From a virus, in IMG/VR virus record IMGVR_UViG_3300032309_000931, positions 1 through 64,000 of that record: a stretch of DNA of 64,000 nucleotides. The stretch is one strand, 5' to 3'. The notes below the pieces were generated by a model. The model was not told the origin of the DNA and ran no database searches. It was given only the letters and a program-made list of their open reading frames with translations. Shown here piece by piece: positions 44,460 to 53,554 of this stretch. The position numbers and the translations under genes were made by a program. Every line of letters starts with the position of its first letter. Within the stretch, counting starts at the first letter, position 1.

Positions 44460-45233
44460 ATGCATTTACACATTGCTACCCCTATGTATGGGGGAAACTG
44501 TAAAGGCGTTTACGTTGACGGTCTAATGGCTCTAACCTTTGAGCTTGCACGAAAGGGATATCAAGTATCCTTTTCCAAGATCTACAACGAAAGCCTTATC
44601 ACTCGTGCTCGTAACAACCTTGTTTATGAGTTCGAAAAGTCTGGTGCCGACGCACTACTATTCATTGATGCCGATGAAGGCTTTAATCATATGGATGTTA
44701 TCAAGATGATTGAGTCCGACAAAGAAGTTATCGGTGCTATCTACCCAATGAAGAATATCAACTGGGAACAAGTTCGACAGGCTGCTCTTGAAGGTAAAGA
44801 GAATCTTTCTGATTACTCTGGATTCTTTGCTATGAATATGCTACCTGGCGAAAATACGTTTAAGCTTGGTGACCCAGTTCCTGTAACTGAGGTTGGCACT
44901 GGAATGCTTTTCATTAACAAAGAAGTGTTTGAGCTAATGAAGCCACACTGCCCACAGTATATGTTAAATACGTCTACTGGAGCATTTAATCCAGATGCAA
45001 TGGTTACTGAATACTTTGCTACTAGTATTACTGATACTGGGGTATTGTTATCAGAGGATTACCACTTCTGCCGTAAGTACCGTGAACTTGGAGGTACTGT
45101 ATATGCAGCTCCTTGGGTAGACATTGTACACGCAGGAGAATATATCTTTAATGGTAAGTTTGCTCACCAGATTATGCTTACCGCAGAAAAGGTAGAAGAA
45201 GATCCACCAAAGCATAAAACTAAAAAGAAGTAA
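44460..45233 (+). CDS. Phage glycosyltransferase (GT2/Anp1-like)
   Basis: This 257-residue enzyme has a GT-A-like fold. HIATPMYGGNCKGVYVDGLM is the nucleotide-binding front, ITRARNNLVYEF the family block, LLFIDADEGFNHMDVI the DxD-type metal/nucleotide-sugar motif, and DYHFCRKYRELGGTVYAAPW the acceptor-side region. It could glycosylate virion proteins or host surface sugars. It stands alone on the plus strand between minus-strand virion genes, with its own promoter and terminator, as a moron-like insertion. ATG 44460 is supported by GGAGAG; the tail is lysine-rich (KHKTKKK). Confidence 0.85.
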   Translation: MHLHIATPMYGGNCKGVYVDGLMALTFELARKGYQVSFSKIYNESLITRARNNLVYEFEKSGADALLFIDADEGFNHMDVIKMIESDKEVIGAIYPMKNINWEQVRQAALEGKENLSDYSGFFAMNMLPGENTFKLGDPVPVTEVGTGMLFINKEVFELMKPHCPQYMLNTSTGAFNPDAMVTEYFATSITDTGVLLSEDYHFCRKYRELGGTVYAAPWVDIVHAGEYIFNGKFAHQIMLTAEKVEEDPPKHKTKKK

Positions 45234-45240
45234 AAGAGAA

Positions 45241-45267
45241 GCCAGGATTAATTTCCTGGCTTTTTCT
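45241..45267. terminator. Intrinsic terminator after glycosyltransferase
   Basis: GCCAGGA pairs with TCCTGGC (loop TTAATT), followed by TTTTTCTTTATT on the plus strand. The minus strand is also T-rich after the stem, so it may stop the convergent transcript as well. Confidence 0.88.
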
Positions 45268-45459
45268 TTATTCTTCTATAATGTCTGGCTCTTCTGGTGG
45301 GGTAAAAGTATTTCCATTCCAATACCATCCAATGCCAAAGTCTAAGTCTTCTGCAACTGGAACTAGTGTACAGAACAAATCTTGTTCAGACTTTTCCTTA
45401 TCATCTGTAACAATTATGTTTACTACTTGACTGCCCTTAATCATAATGTATTTATTCAT
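45268..45459 (-). CDS. Small fibre-associated protein
   Basis: This 63-residue protein with the pattern VVNIIVTDD ... DFGIGWYWNGNTFTPPEEP resembles the short C-terminal caps or chaperones found after phage fibre genes, where W-x-NGxF is common. AGGAG upstream supports the start. Exact role unknown. Confidence 0.7.
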   Translation of the reverse strand: MNKYIMIKGSQVVNIIVTDDKEKSEQDLFCTLVPVAEDLDFGIGWYWNGNTFTPPEEPDIIEE

Positions 45460-45467
45460 AGTTTCTC

Positions 45468-46373
45468 CTAATAGTATAAAAGTATAGCCCCACTACCACC
45501 AGAGCCTCCAGTTCCAGAAGTTCCACCTCCGCCACCTCCACCGCCCAAGCCGCCGTCACCGCCAGCCCCTGCAGTTGCGTTTGAGCCAGGTGCAAGATAT
45601 CCAGCACCGCCACCGCCTCTAGAAGTTCCATTTACAACTGCTGTATATGCATTTCCTCCAGCACCACCATAGCCAGCCCCTCCATTTCCACCATAAGCAG
45701 TTCCAGTAGAGGTTGTTCTTCCAGCTCCACCGCCACCTCCAACAAATCCATTACCGCCAGTACCACCAGTAACAGTTCCTGAAGATTTTGTATTAGGAGC
45801 ACCACCACCACCGCCACTAAATCCATTACCACCAGAGCCTCCAACAGTATTAGTAGCAGTAATGTTTGATGTGTATCCACCACCAGTACCAGCCCACGAA
45901 GAGAAACCGTTAATGGCGTTTTCTGTGGCTACAACACCTGGACCACTAAGTGAGAATCCTGCTCCAAATATGTTTTTTGTAACTGCGGTAGGATTAGCAG
46001 ACGTACCTGCACCACTGGTTCCAGCTGCAAAAAAACTTGTTGATGCGTAAGTACCGCCTCCAGCAATTAAATGACCATAGCTTGATTGTCCACCGACTGC
46101 GGCACCGCTGAATGCTCCAGTGCCTCCAGCACCAACTATACAAGTGTTTGCTGCAAATGTCCATCCCCAGATAATTCCGCCAGCACCTCCGCCACCACCA
46201 TTACCAGATCCAGCACTAATTCCTCCACCAGCACCACCACCAATTACTATTGCAAAAACAAGATCAACTCCGTTCGGTATTGTTACGGATGTTCCAGAAG
46301 TAATTGTTTGACGAAGAACAAGACCTTCAGGCACTATGCTGTTGTCAAAACTTTTTGATATGTTAATTGTCAT
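45468..46373 (-). CDS. Glycine-rich adhesin 1
   Basis: The 301-residue product has an N-terminal beta domain (LVFAIVIGGGAGGGI) followed by long glycine-rich runs with polyglycine II-like spacing (GGGGGAGRTTSTGTAYGGNGG, shown in part). Such domains form the exposed tip of adhesins, as in T4-like gp38, and vary to change host range. It is a paralogue of the gene at 46382-47341. No collagen GXY repeat is present. Confidence 0.8.
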   Translation of the reverse strand: MTINISKSFDNSIVPEGLVLRQTITSGTSVTIPNGVDLVFAIVIGGGAGGGISAGSGNGGGGGAGGIIWGWTFAANTCIVGAGGTGAFSGAAVGGQSSYGHLIAGGGTYASTSFFAAGTSGAGTSANPTAVTKNIFGAGFSLSGPGVVATENAINGFSSWAGTGGGYTSNITATNTVGGSGGNGFSGGGGGAPNTKSSGTVTGGTGGNGFVGGGGGAGRTTSTGTAYGGNGGAGYGGAGGNAYTAVVNGTSRGGGGAGYLAPGSNATAGAGGDGGLGGGGGGGGTSGTGGSGGSGAILLYY

Positions 46374-46381
46374 ATTTTATC

Positions 46382-47341
46382 CTAATAGTATATATATAAT
46401 ATACCATTTCCTCCGTTGCCGCCTGTCCCACCAGTTGTTCCATTCGTACCAGCTCCACCACCACCACCGCCACCTTCTCCGCCTGTACCACCGTTAAGAC
46501 CAGAGGCATCTCCTCCAACTGCATAAAAACCAGCTCCTCCACCTCCACCGCCATTGGTATTTGATCCAGTAGTTCCTGCTCCTCCAGCACCACTGTAACC
46601 AGAACCACCAGTTCCACCTACACGAGTACTCCCTGCAACGTTTGTTTGTGCTCCACCAGCTCCTCCACCAATAAGACCGCTGCCTCCGTTGCCGCCAGTA
46701 GCTGTAGTTCCAGCGGTTGTTAGAGGGATATTAGATCCCCCACCTCCACCAGAGATATATCCTCCACCAGCACCACCAGCTCCTGTTACTGTAGCACTAG
46801 ATTTTGAGCCACCACCACCGCCGTTGACAGCATTTCCACCAGCGTTTCCACCTGACCCTCCACTACTCCCAGCACCTCCAGCTGGATAACCACTTTCTGA
46901 AATACTACCTGCTGATGCACTTAAATTTATACTAATAAATGCACCACCACCGCCGCCGCCACCAATAGTTCCATATGTAGTATTGCTTGCATTTGCAATA
47001 CCACTTGCTCCAGTAGATCCACCAGGAGCAAGTAATCCTCCGTAAAGAGTTGTTTGACCAACTGTTGCGTTTGTACTAGCAGACCCACCACTACCACCCA
47101 GTCCAATAAAGCATACAGTGTCTGAATTAGCCCAACCAGCACTAAATGCTCCTGCTCCTCCGCCGCCAAGAGCTCCTCCGCCTCCAGCACCAACCAGCAC
47201 AGCCCAAACTGTTTTTATATTTTCTGGAATAGCAACAGTACCAACACCATTTGTTGTGTTTGCATAGCGAATAGTATGCCTTAATTTAAATCCATAAGGA
47301 GTTCCTGGAATAGACTGTGGAGGATAAGAACTAGTTGACAC
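46382..47341 (-). CDS. Glycine-rich adhesin 2
   Basis: This 319-residue paralogue of adhesin 1 shares the block GTPYGFKLRHTIRYA in place of VPEGLVLRQTI, then the AVLVGAGGGGALGGGGAGA core and a repeated glycine field, ending with ILYIYY against adhesin 1 ILLYY. It starts with GTG (TAGTG overlap). Likely a trimeric tip for receptor recognition. Confidence 0.8.
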   Translation of the reverse strand: MSTSSYPPQSIPGTPYGFKLRHTIRYANTTNGVGTVAIPENIKTVWAVLVGAGGGGALGGGGAGAFSAGWANSDTVCFIGLGGSGGSASTNATVGQTTLYGGLLAPGGSTGASGIANASNTTYGTIGGGGGGGAFISINLSASAGSISESGYPAGGAGSSGGSGGNAGGNAVNGGGGGSKSSATVTGAGGAGGGYISGGGGGSNIPLTTAGTTATGGNGGSGLIGGGAGGAQTNVAGSTRVGGTGGSGYSGAGGAGTTGSNTNGGGGGGAGFYAVGGDASGLNGGTGGEGGGGGGGAGTNGTTGGTGGNGGNGILYIYY

Positions 47342-47673
47342 TATGAAATCTCACTTCCAAAAGCGGTAAATGTTAGATAGTTAGCTACGTTTGTACGGAC
47401 TGTTAATACATCTGCTGCAGCTAGTGTAATACCAAGTGTAAAGGTTACTGTTGAGTTACCTGCAATTGGTGTGTCATAAATAATTGCATTAGAGGTTGCT
47501 GCTGCTGCCCCAGCAATTCGTGCAAAAACACGAGCTGAAGCTGTATTAGCATTTGTATTTGTAATTACGAGTGTTGAAACAATTTCTGATTGTCCAGCAC
47601 TAACAGTAATAAGATCAGCGTTTGATGTATTACTAGGTGCTGATTGACCTAAAATTTTATATGCGATTGCCAT
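47341..47673 (-). CDS. Small virion-associated beta protein
   Basis: The 110-residue protein (ILGQSAPSNTSNADLITVSA ... LTVRTNVANYLTFTAFGSEI) resembles small beta-sandwich proteins that phages carry next to fibre genes. It may decorate the virion or bind a fibre. AAGGAGG is seven bases before the ATG, and TGATATACT lies upstream. Confidence 0.72.
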   Translation of the reverse strand: MAIAYKILGQSAPSNTSNADLITVSAGQSEIVSTLVITNTNANTASARVFARIAGAAAATSNAIIYDTPIAGNSTVTFTLGITLAAADVLTVRTNVANYLTFTAFGSEIS

Positions 47674-47689
47674 AATTCCTCCTTATCTA

Positions 47690-47697
47690 AGTATATC
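47690..47697 (-). promoter_or_regulatory. Extended -10 promoter before 47673
   Basis: TGATATACT on the minus strand, in the gap after the large fibre gene stop, ahead of a clear AAGGAGG. Confidence 0.5.
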
Positions 47698-47698
47698 A

Positions 47699-50600
47699 TT
47701 ATCCACCCATCAAAAGGAAGGGGGAGATTGGTTCTACGTATGCACCCTTAATTTTAACATCTCCAGTAAAATTATTAGCACCTGAAAGATAGGATACCCC
47801 GATTGAACCTATAGCACCAGATGTAGATGCATTGGCTGTGCCTGTCCACGCATAATCGATACCGTTGGCATCTGGTGTATTTCCATCAAAGAATGTTCCA
47901 GTGTAAGTAGAGGTTAGTTCAAGAATTAGCGAGTCAACAAACAGCGTTACATTATCTCCAGAAACGCTCATTTGAAAAGTAGTATTACCAGCAGCAGTTG
48001 TTGCTGGTGCTTCAATAAACTGCCAAGAAGTAGTTGCGGTAAAATAAACTGTTCTGTTTGCACCATTTCCAAAATAAAAATCTACTGTTATGGGTGCAGT
48101 TCCAGACTCAATTCTGACCCAAACACCAGCACGATAACTAGTTCCAATTACAACTGCATTTGCTTGGGTATACTGCATAAGAACGTATGGGTCTTCGCCG
48201 TTAGTCATTGCACGTACAGAATAAGTGCCAGATTGAGGATTTTCTGTGACTCTATCTGTACCACTGTACCCCGAAGCCCAGCCAGCCACATTTGTTTCAA
48301 GATTAGGGTTTGTGATAAGATTGGTGCGAGTAAATGGAGTAAGGAAAGACTGGGCATTAACATTGCCGCTCATACTTATATTAGTACCAGCAACATTGCC
48401 AGTAAATGTAGCACCTGAAAGATTGGCTACCCCAGCTTCTTCAGCTGTTTGATTAATCCAAAGACTAGATGCAGAGTTATAAGCTAAAAGTTCGTTGTCT
48501 GCTGGCGTACCGTCAATCGCTACGTCGTGTAACCACTCAAGGTGGTGATTTCCTGGAATAATACGTACAGCAATCTGTCCAGTTGATGCGTGTCTAATAG
48601 TAATAAATGCAACTGCAAGGTCGTGCTGTGGACGAACCTTAGTTAGTTTTCCTGCAACGGTGGGGTGTGCATAAAGAATATCCCCCTCTGCCCAAGTTTC
48701 GTCACCAACAGCGATAGCACTGGCAGTATCTCCTCTTGTGTCTATTCCAACAAGAGTTCCAAAACTAATAACTTCACCATTTACACCATTAGAAATGTTT
48801 GCTGTTGCCATTCCCATTACACGAAGTTCAGAGTCTTGTGTTCCAGTAGTTGAATGTGGTGCTACGTCAATGCGACCACTTGGTTCCGCACCTGAAGCTG
48901 ATACTAGTGTTCCCTTGGAAATTGTTGAGCCAGTGTTGTTACGAACTAAGTAATAAATTTTTTCAGCATAATCAACTGAGAATGTTACTGTGTCTGATGT
49001 TGCATTGCCAACAATTGACATTCCACTACCAGGAGTAATTGTGAGGGTATCTGTAGAAGAGTCGGCAACTACTGAAGTACCGTTTGCAGAAATGGTTTCA
49101 AATGAATTTCCACTACTACCAGCAATAGTAATGTTACCACCAAGGGCAACAGCATTTCCATTAATAGTAATAGAGTTGTTTACTAATGAAGAGTTTGGAA
49201 TTGATGTAAGACTTGCACCGCTACCGCTAAAAGTTGTAGCACTAACCACGTTTGCAGCAAAACTACCATTTGCATCACGAGCAACGATAGTTGAAGCACC
49301 GTTAGCAGAGTTTGCTGATGTACGTGCATTTGCAATAGTTCCAGTTGTGATTGTAGAGGCGTTAGTGTTTCCGATCAGGGTAGTTGCATTTACTGTTACT
49401 GCATTAACATTGCCACTCATACTTATGTTAGTACCAGCAATATTTCCAGTAAAAGTACCACCTGCAAGTGTTGCCAATCCTACTGCTGACCCTGTAGCGG
49501 TTGATGTTGAAGCATTGGCTGTGCCAGTCCAAGCATAATCTACAATGCTAGTATCTGGAGTATTACCGTCAAAGAATGTGCCATTATATGTTGAAGATAG
49601 TTCTACAATTGCTGAGTCAGCAAAAAGTGTTCCGCTAAAACCTGCATAAGTATTTGGTGGAGTTACCCTTAATTGTAAGTTACCATTAGAGGTGGCGGTC
49701 ACAGGACCTACTTGAACAAACTGCCACGAAGTAGTTGCAGTAAAATTAGTAAATGATGATGAAGCTCCTGCTTCAAGAGTAAGTCGCATACCAAAAGTTC
49801 CAGAAGCAATTCTTACCCAGATACCAGCACGGTAACTTGTTCCAACTGTTAAAGCATTTGCTCTAGTATAGATGGGACCAAGGTCACCATCTTCGTCTGG
49901 TGTTGCTGCTAGACACCAAGAGCCAGTTTGTGGCGTTGTGCTGACCCGACTAACAGAACCGTAAAAAGCTGTCCAATCAGTTGCGTTTGTTTCAAAATTA
50001 GGATTTGCAACAAGGTTAGTGCGAGTAAAAGCTGCAGTGCTAAAAGACTGGGCAGAAACAGAGGTCGCAGAAACAGATGGGGCAGTAATAAGATTAGCAG
50101 TAACATTACCAGTAACATTTACAGATGTTCCAATTGCTGCCCCAATATTTGGGGTAGTTAAAACTGGACTTGTAGAAAATACTAATGTGCCAGTACCAGA
50201 CTCGTCTGTAACAGCATTTAAAAGATTTGTGCTTGAAGGACTAGCAAGGAATGTTGAAACATTAAATCCAAGACCAGTTACATTTGCAAGTGCCACGTTT
50301 CCATTAAAGTTAGGTGCAGTAACATTACCAGCAAAAGTAGCACCAGAAAGATTTGCCACACTAACTGTGCCTGTGCCTGTGGTAGTTGATGTAGATGCAT
50401 TTGCTGTACCAGTCCACGCAGCACCTGGGGTATTGCCATCAAAGAAGCCTTCGTAACTTGATGTTGTTTCAACTATTACAGAGTCAACAAAAGTTACTGC
50501 ATAGTCTGAACCGCTTGCTGGTCTAAGTGTAATGTAGCAAACGCCAGACCCTCCAGCAACAACAGTTGATGTAATTTGTGTCCAACTTGTTCCAACAGAA

Positions 50601-50983
50601 ACAATACTTTCTGATGTAGTAGAGCCTCCATAAAAACTAAAGCTAATATTCTTTGTTCCAGAATCAATTCTCACCCACAAAGAAACGGTATATGAAACAC
50701 CTGAAATTAAAGTTCCAGCACCTGCGGTGTATCCTAAAAATGTTGGATAGTCAGCCTGAGCACACCACGTGCCATTTTTAGGATTTGTACTTGTTCTTAC
50801 CAGGGTTGACTCATCGTCAACGCCCCAGCCAGTTAGGTTTGTTTCAAAGTTAGGATTTATAACAAGATTAGTACGAGGAGATGGAACGTTAAAAGACTGG
50901 GCAGAAACAGCACCATCAAAAGTACCGTTTCCTCCAACCTCTAAGCCATTTTTGACCTTAAAGTTTTTATTAGTAGTTGCCAA
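47699..50983 (-). CDS. Tail fibre with three carbohydrate-binding modules
   Basis: The 1094-residue protein starts MATTNKNFKVKNGLEVGGNG, the same anchor as the gene at 51037. It carries three copies of a CBM4/9-like jelly roll (each beginning RTNLVxNPNxETN and ending FFDGNTP...AWTGTANAST; about residues 35-205, 325-500 and 880-1060). Beta-helical spacers and a hub-like region (IYYLVRNNTGSTISKGTLVS) lie between. The start is TTG, with AAGGTG upstream; no in-frame ATG fits the shared anchor. Confidence 0.85.
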   Translation of the reverse strand: MATTNKNFKVKNGLEVGGNGTFDGAVSAQSFNVPSPRTNLVINPNFETNLTGWGVDDESTLVRTSTNPKNGTWCAQADYPTFLGYTAGAGTLISGVSYTVSLWVRIDSGTKNISFSFYGGSTTSESIVSVGTSWTQITSTVVAGGSGVCYITLRPASGSDYAVTFVDSVIVETTSSYEGFFDGNTPGAAWTGTANASTSTTTGTGTVSVANLSGATFAGNVTAPNFNGNVALANVTGLGFNVSTFLASPSSTNLLNAVTDESGTGTLVFSTSPVLTTPNIGAAIGTSVNVTGNVTANLITAPSVSATSVSAQSFSTAAFTRTNLVANPNFETNATDWTAFYGSVSRVSTTPQTGSWCLAATPDEDGDLGPIYTRANALTVGTSYRAGIWVRIASGTFGMRLTLEAGASSSFTNFTATTSWQFVQVGPVTATSNGNLQLRVTPPNTYAGFSGTLFADSAIVELSSTYNGTFFDGNTPDTSIVDYAWTGTANASTSTATGSAVGLATLAGGTFTGNIAGTNISMSGNVNAVTVNATTLIGNTNASTITTGTIANARTSANSANGASTIVARDANGSFAANVVSATTFSGSGASLTSIPNSSLVNNSITINGNAVALGGNITIAGSSGNSFETISANGTSVVADSSTDTLTITPGSGMSIVGNATSDTVTFSVDYAEKIYYLVRNNTGSTISKGTLVSASGAEPSGRIDVAPHSTTGTQDSELRVMGMATANISNGVNGEVISFGTLVGIDTRGDTASAIAVGDETWAEGDILYAHPTVAGKLTKVRPQHDLAVAFITIRHASTGQIAVRIIPGNHHLEWLHDVAIDGTPADNELLAYNSASSLWINQTAEEAGVANLSGATFTGNVAGTNISMSGNVNAQSFLTPFTRTNLITNPNLETNVAGWASGYSGTDRVTENPQSGTYSVRAMTNGEDPYVLMQYTQANAVVIGTSYRAGVWVRIESGTAPITVDFYFGNGANRTVYFTATTSWQFIEAPATTAAGNTTFQMSVSGDNVTLFVDSLILELTSTYTGTFFDGNTPDANGIDYAWTGTANASTSGAIGSIGVSYLSGANNFTGDVKIKGAYVEPISPFLLMGG

Positions 50984-51001
50984 GTATCATCACCTTAGTA
51001 A

Positions 51002-51009
51002 ATTATACC
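51002..51009 (-). promoter_or_regulatory. Extended -10 promoter before fibre gene
   Basis: TGGTATAAT on the minus strand, 19 bases before the TTG start at 50983, in a 50-base gap. Confidence 0.5.
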
Positions 51010-51036
51010 AGATAATGATACTCGACAACTAACTAA

Positions 51037-52332
51037 TTAGAGTTCGATGTATGTTTTGATTACTTTAAATGTAGTTCCAGCTGTGGTTGTAGCAGTTAAA
51101 CGAACATATGATGCTTCTCCACTTTCGTAGGCTGCAGTATATTCTGCAAGAGATGCATTTGAGAACATATTTGCATACTCAGTAATGTATACATTATTGC
51201 CTGAATCATAAGTTACAAGTAATTCTGTAACTTCAACATCACCAGCTTTGTAAGCCTGAATAATGTATTTTGCTGTTCTATAAACATCAACATCAAATGC
51301 GTCTACACTAACTGTTGTGCTTGATGATGTTACTGTTCTACTGTCAATAAGCCCATTTACTAACTCTACCGACCCAACCTGAAGTTGTGCAGTAGCATTT
51401 GTACCAATTGTAACTGTGTCACTTGTTGAATTTACATTTACTGTAATAGCACCAGAACCAGTGAAGGTTAGAGTATCGTTTGAGCTATCTGGTGTTGCAG
51501 TTGTTGCCCCATCTGAAATAGTGTTGAATAGGTTAACACTTCCACTAGTTGTAATTGCTGCTTCTGTGGCTGCACCTGCACTATCTCCAGGTGTTGAAAG
51601 ATACCAAGCGTTCGCTGTCTCATTCCAGTAAATTTTTGCATTGGTATAAGATCCACGCTCAACTTCAATACCAGCGTCAAGATTTGGTACTCCAGTAAAG
51701 TTGGTGTTAAGCATAACAATGTTATCTTCAACAGCAAGGGTATCTGTATTAAGAGTTGTAGTTGTACCACTAACTGTTAGGTTTCCTGTAACAGTAAGGT
51801 TGTTACCAATTGTTACGTTGTCTGGAAGACCGATTGTTACTGAACCAGTACCTGCAGAAACTTCAATCTCATTTGCAGTTCCAGAAACTCCTGTTACACC
51901 AGAGTTGGTAATTGTAATGGTATCGCTTGTTGCATTTCCTGCAATGGTAATACCAGTGCTTGGTGTAATGGTAATTGTGTCAGAGTTATTAGCTGCGACA
52001 ATTGATGTTCCATTTGCAATGAATGTTTTAAAGATGTTTTGCGATGAACCAAGGTCTGAGTTAGAAATTGTGATTGTATCGCTTGTTGCGTTACCCACAA
52101 TTGTAATTCCAGTGCTTGGTGTGAGTGTAAGTGTATCAGTGCTGCTATCTGCAACTACTGATGTTCCGTTAGCACTAATTGTTCCAAATGTGTTTGGAGC
52201 AGCTGGATATGCTACGGTAGCTTCGGTAAGAATGTTTGAGCTGTTGATGGTTCCGTTTGTACCTGTAATGGTTACGTTACCGTCAACAGTCAGACCGTTC
52301 TTAACTCTAAAGTTTTTGTTTACGGTTGCCAT
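51037..52332 (-). CDS. Tail fibre protein with shared N-terminal anchor
   Basis: The 431-residue protein begins MATVNKNFRVKNGLTVDGNV, like the larger fibre. It has repeated beta strands of the form GTSIVAANNSDTITITPSTG (about three degenerate copies) suggesting a beta-helical shaft, and a C-terminal domain (YRTAKYIIQAYKAGDVEVTE) related to that of the next gene. AAGGAGATAATAAAATG gives a clear start. Confidence 0.83.
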   Translation of the reverse strand: MATVNKNFRVKNGLTVDGNVTITGTNGTINSSNILTEATVAYPAAPNTFGTISANGTSVVADSSTDTLTLTPSTGITIVGNATSDTITISNSDLGSSQNIFKTFIANGTSIVAANNSDTITITPSTGITIAGNATSDTITITNSGVTGVSGTANEIEVSAGTGSVTIGLPDNVTIGNNLTVTGNLTVSGTTTTLNTDTLAVEDNIVMLNTNFTGVPNLDAGIEVERGSYTNAKIYWNETANAWYLSTPGDSAGAATEAAITTSGSVNLFNTISDGATTATPDSSNDTLTFTGSGAITVNVNSTSDTVTIGTNATAQLQVGSVELVNGLIDSRTVTSSSTTVSVDAFDVDVYRTAKYIIQAYKAGDVEVTELLVTYDSGNNVYITEYANMFSNASLAEYTAAYESGEASYVRLTATTTAGTTFKVIKTYIEL

Positions 52333-52347
52333 TTTATTATCTCCTTA

Positions 52348-52794
52348 TTATGCCTTTAATCCCATACGAGCGAATCGTACAGTGATTGGCGTTACGGCAG
52401 GATTTGGGGTAACTACAAGAGTTACGTTTGCTCCTACCTGAGAGACGCTAACGGTTCCAATATCCCCATCATTGTCTATTGATCCATATTGACTAACGTT
52501 AACGTTTGTTCCGTCAATAAGGATTGTTAATTCGGTTGCAAAGAATTTATTTGCACCGCCTGTAATTTTAGAAATAGAAACTATGTACTTAACCATTCTC
52601 CAACTAGATGCTGGGAAGGTGTCTACTGTAGTTGCATTCTCAATTCCATTAATTGTTTCTTCGTTATTACCACTTGACCCAAGCTCTGTTGCTTGAGCTG
52701 CAAGTGTGTCAATTAATAGTGCGTAGTCGGCACCGTTTGGGACATCACCAGTTTCAAACTTAGCTTTAATTTCTGCGAGGGTAGGTCTAGGCAT
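52348..52794 (-). CDS. Fibre-type protein with RMVKYIV domain
   Basis: The 148-residue product has an N-terminal helical block (IKAKFETGDVPNGADYALLI) typical of small phage fibre anchors and a C-terminal beta domain (SSWRMVKYIVSISKITGG). That domain also ends the neighbouring 431-residue fibre. It may be a short fibre or trimerisation cap. A TGATATAAT box sits ten positions before the ATG. Confidence 0.78.
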   Translation of the reverse strand: MPRPTLAEIKAKFETGDVPNGADYALLIDTLAAQATELGSSGNNEETINGIENATTVDTFPASSWRMVKYIVSISKITGGANKFFATELTILIDGTNVNVSQYGSIDNDGDIGTVSVSQVGANVTLVVTPNPAVTPITVRFARMGLKA

Positions 52795-52803
52795 AATACA
52801 TTA

Positions 52804-52811
52804 ATTATATC
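52804..52811 (-). promoter_or_regulatory. Extended -10 promoter before 52794
   Basis: TGATATAAT on the minus strand, predicted to start transcription within about three bases of the ATG; no Shine-Dalgarno is seen. Confidence 0.5.
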
Positions 52812-52821
52812 ATTAATGTTT

Positions 52822-53130
52822 TTATAAAATGTAGTTACTTACACCAACAATAGCAATACCAATGGGTGCTGGATTTCCTGGTCCATACCCTGCGATTCCA
52901 ATGTCTGTAAATCTTACATAAAAAGGAATAACATCAATAGCTCTGGCGGTATAAACAATATCTTGAACTGTTGTAAGTGGATATCCCACTGTTGTAACTT
53001 TTGCATCGTGAATAATGTCTGTAATCTTTGCAGAATGTGCCTCACCTGTTACAGAAGTATTTGAGTATGAGGTTTGTACCACGGAACCAAGGTATCCAGG
53101 CTTAATGTCACTAATAACTGCTTTAGCCAT
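52822..53130 (-). CDS. Virion protein, unknown
   Basis: This 102-residue, beta-rich product (VTTVGYPLTTVQDIVYTARA) contains a glycine/proline loop (GYGPGNPAPIGIAIVGV). Family unknown. It is coupled by TAATG to the previous gene in the appendage block, so a baseplate or fibre role is likely. Confidence 0.66.
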   Translation of the reverse strand: MAKAVISDIKPGYLGSVVQTSYSNTSVTGEAHSAKITDIIHDAKVTTVGYPLTTVQDIVYTARAIDVIPFYVRFTDIGIAGYGPGNPAPIGIAIVGVSNYIL

Positions 53131-53534
53131 TAGCTCATTCCTGAATTAGTAATATCCTCAATTACAATCATACTGCCCTGGCAGACTGTCCAAATTCTTG
53201 TAGCATCTTTAATTTCAATATCAAACAGGTCGCCAGTCTCTAGACGGTTTGTTTGTGATGCGGTTAGCTTTACTGTAAATTCTCCAACACCATCTCCTGC
53301 AACTGCAGCAGGTGTAACAGTTGTAATAAGTGTGGCAGCGTCTGTCATTTCTGGTACTGTCTGTTCTACTGTTGGACGTTTAATCTGCATTGATTTAGTC
53401 CAAGATGTAACATTGAGTGCAGCCTTTGTATCGTCAGTTACATAGACACGAAATGCGGCGGTATCTCCACGAACTACAGTCCAAGTTACAAGTGGTGGAA
53501 CATTTCCAACAGGATAATTTTTACGAGTTGCCAT
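53130..53534 (-). CDS. Baseplate-upper-like protein A
   Basis: The 134-residue product has LVTWTVVRGDTAAFRVYVTD near the front and IEIKDATRIWTVCQGSMIVI at the end. This is the two-strand pattern of small BppU-like N-terminal domains that attach appendages. It is a paralogue of 55048-55419 (shared VTWxVVRGD). No Shine-Dalgarno: TGATATAAT is ten positions from the ATG. Confidence 0.75.
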   Translation of the reverse strand: MATRKNYPVGNVPPLVTWTVVRGDTAAFRVYVTDDTKAALNVTSWTKSMQIKRPTVEQTVPEMTDAATLITTVTPAAVAGDGVGEFTVKLTASQTNRLETGDLFDIEIKDATRIWTVCQGSMIVIEDITNSGMS

Positions 53535-53543
53535 AGTATTTAA

Positions 53544-53551
53544 ATTATATC
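53544..53551 (-). promoter_or_regulatory. Extended -10 promoter before 53534
   Basis: TGTGATATAAT on the minus strand; the predicted leader is three bases or less. Confidence 0.5.
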
Positions 53552-53554
53552 ACA

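Noticed and set aside
45468-50983. Diversity-generating retroelement acting on the fibre modules
   Set aside because: No reverse transcriptase and no template/variable repeat pair with adenine-specific changes were seen; the repeats look like ordinary module duplication.
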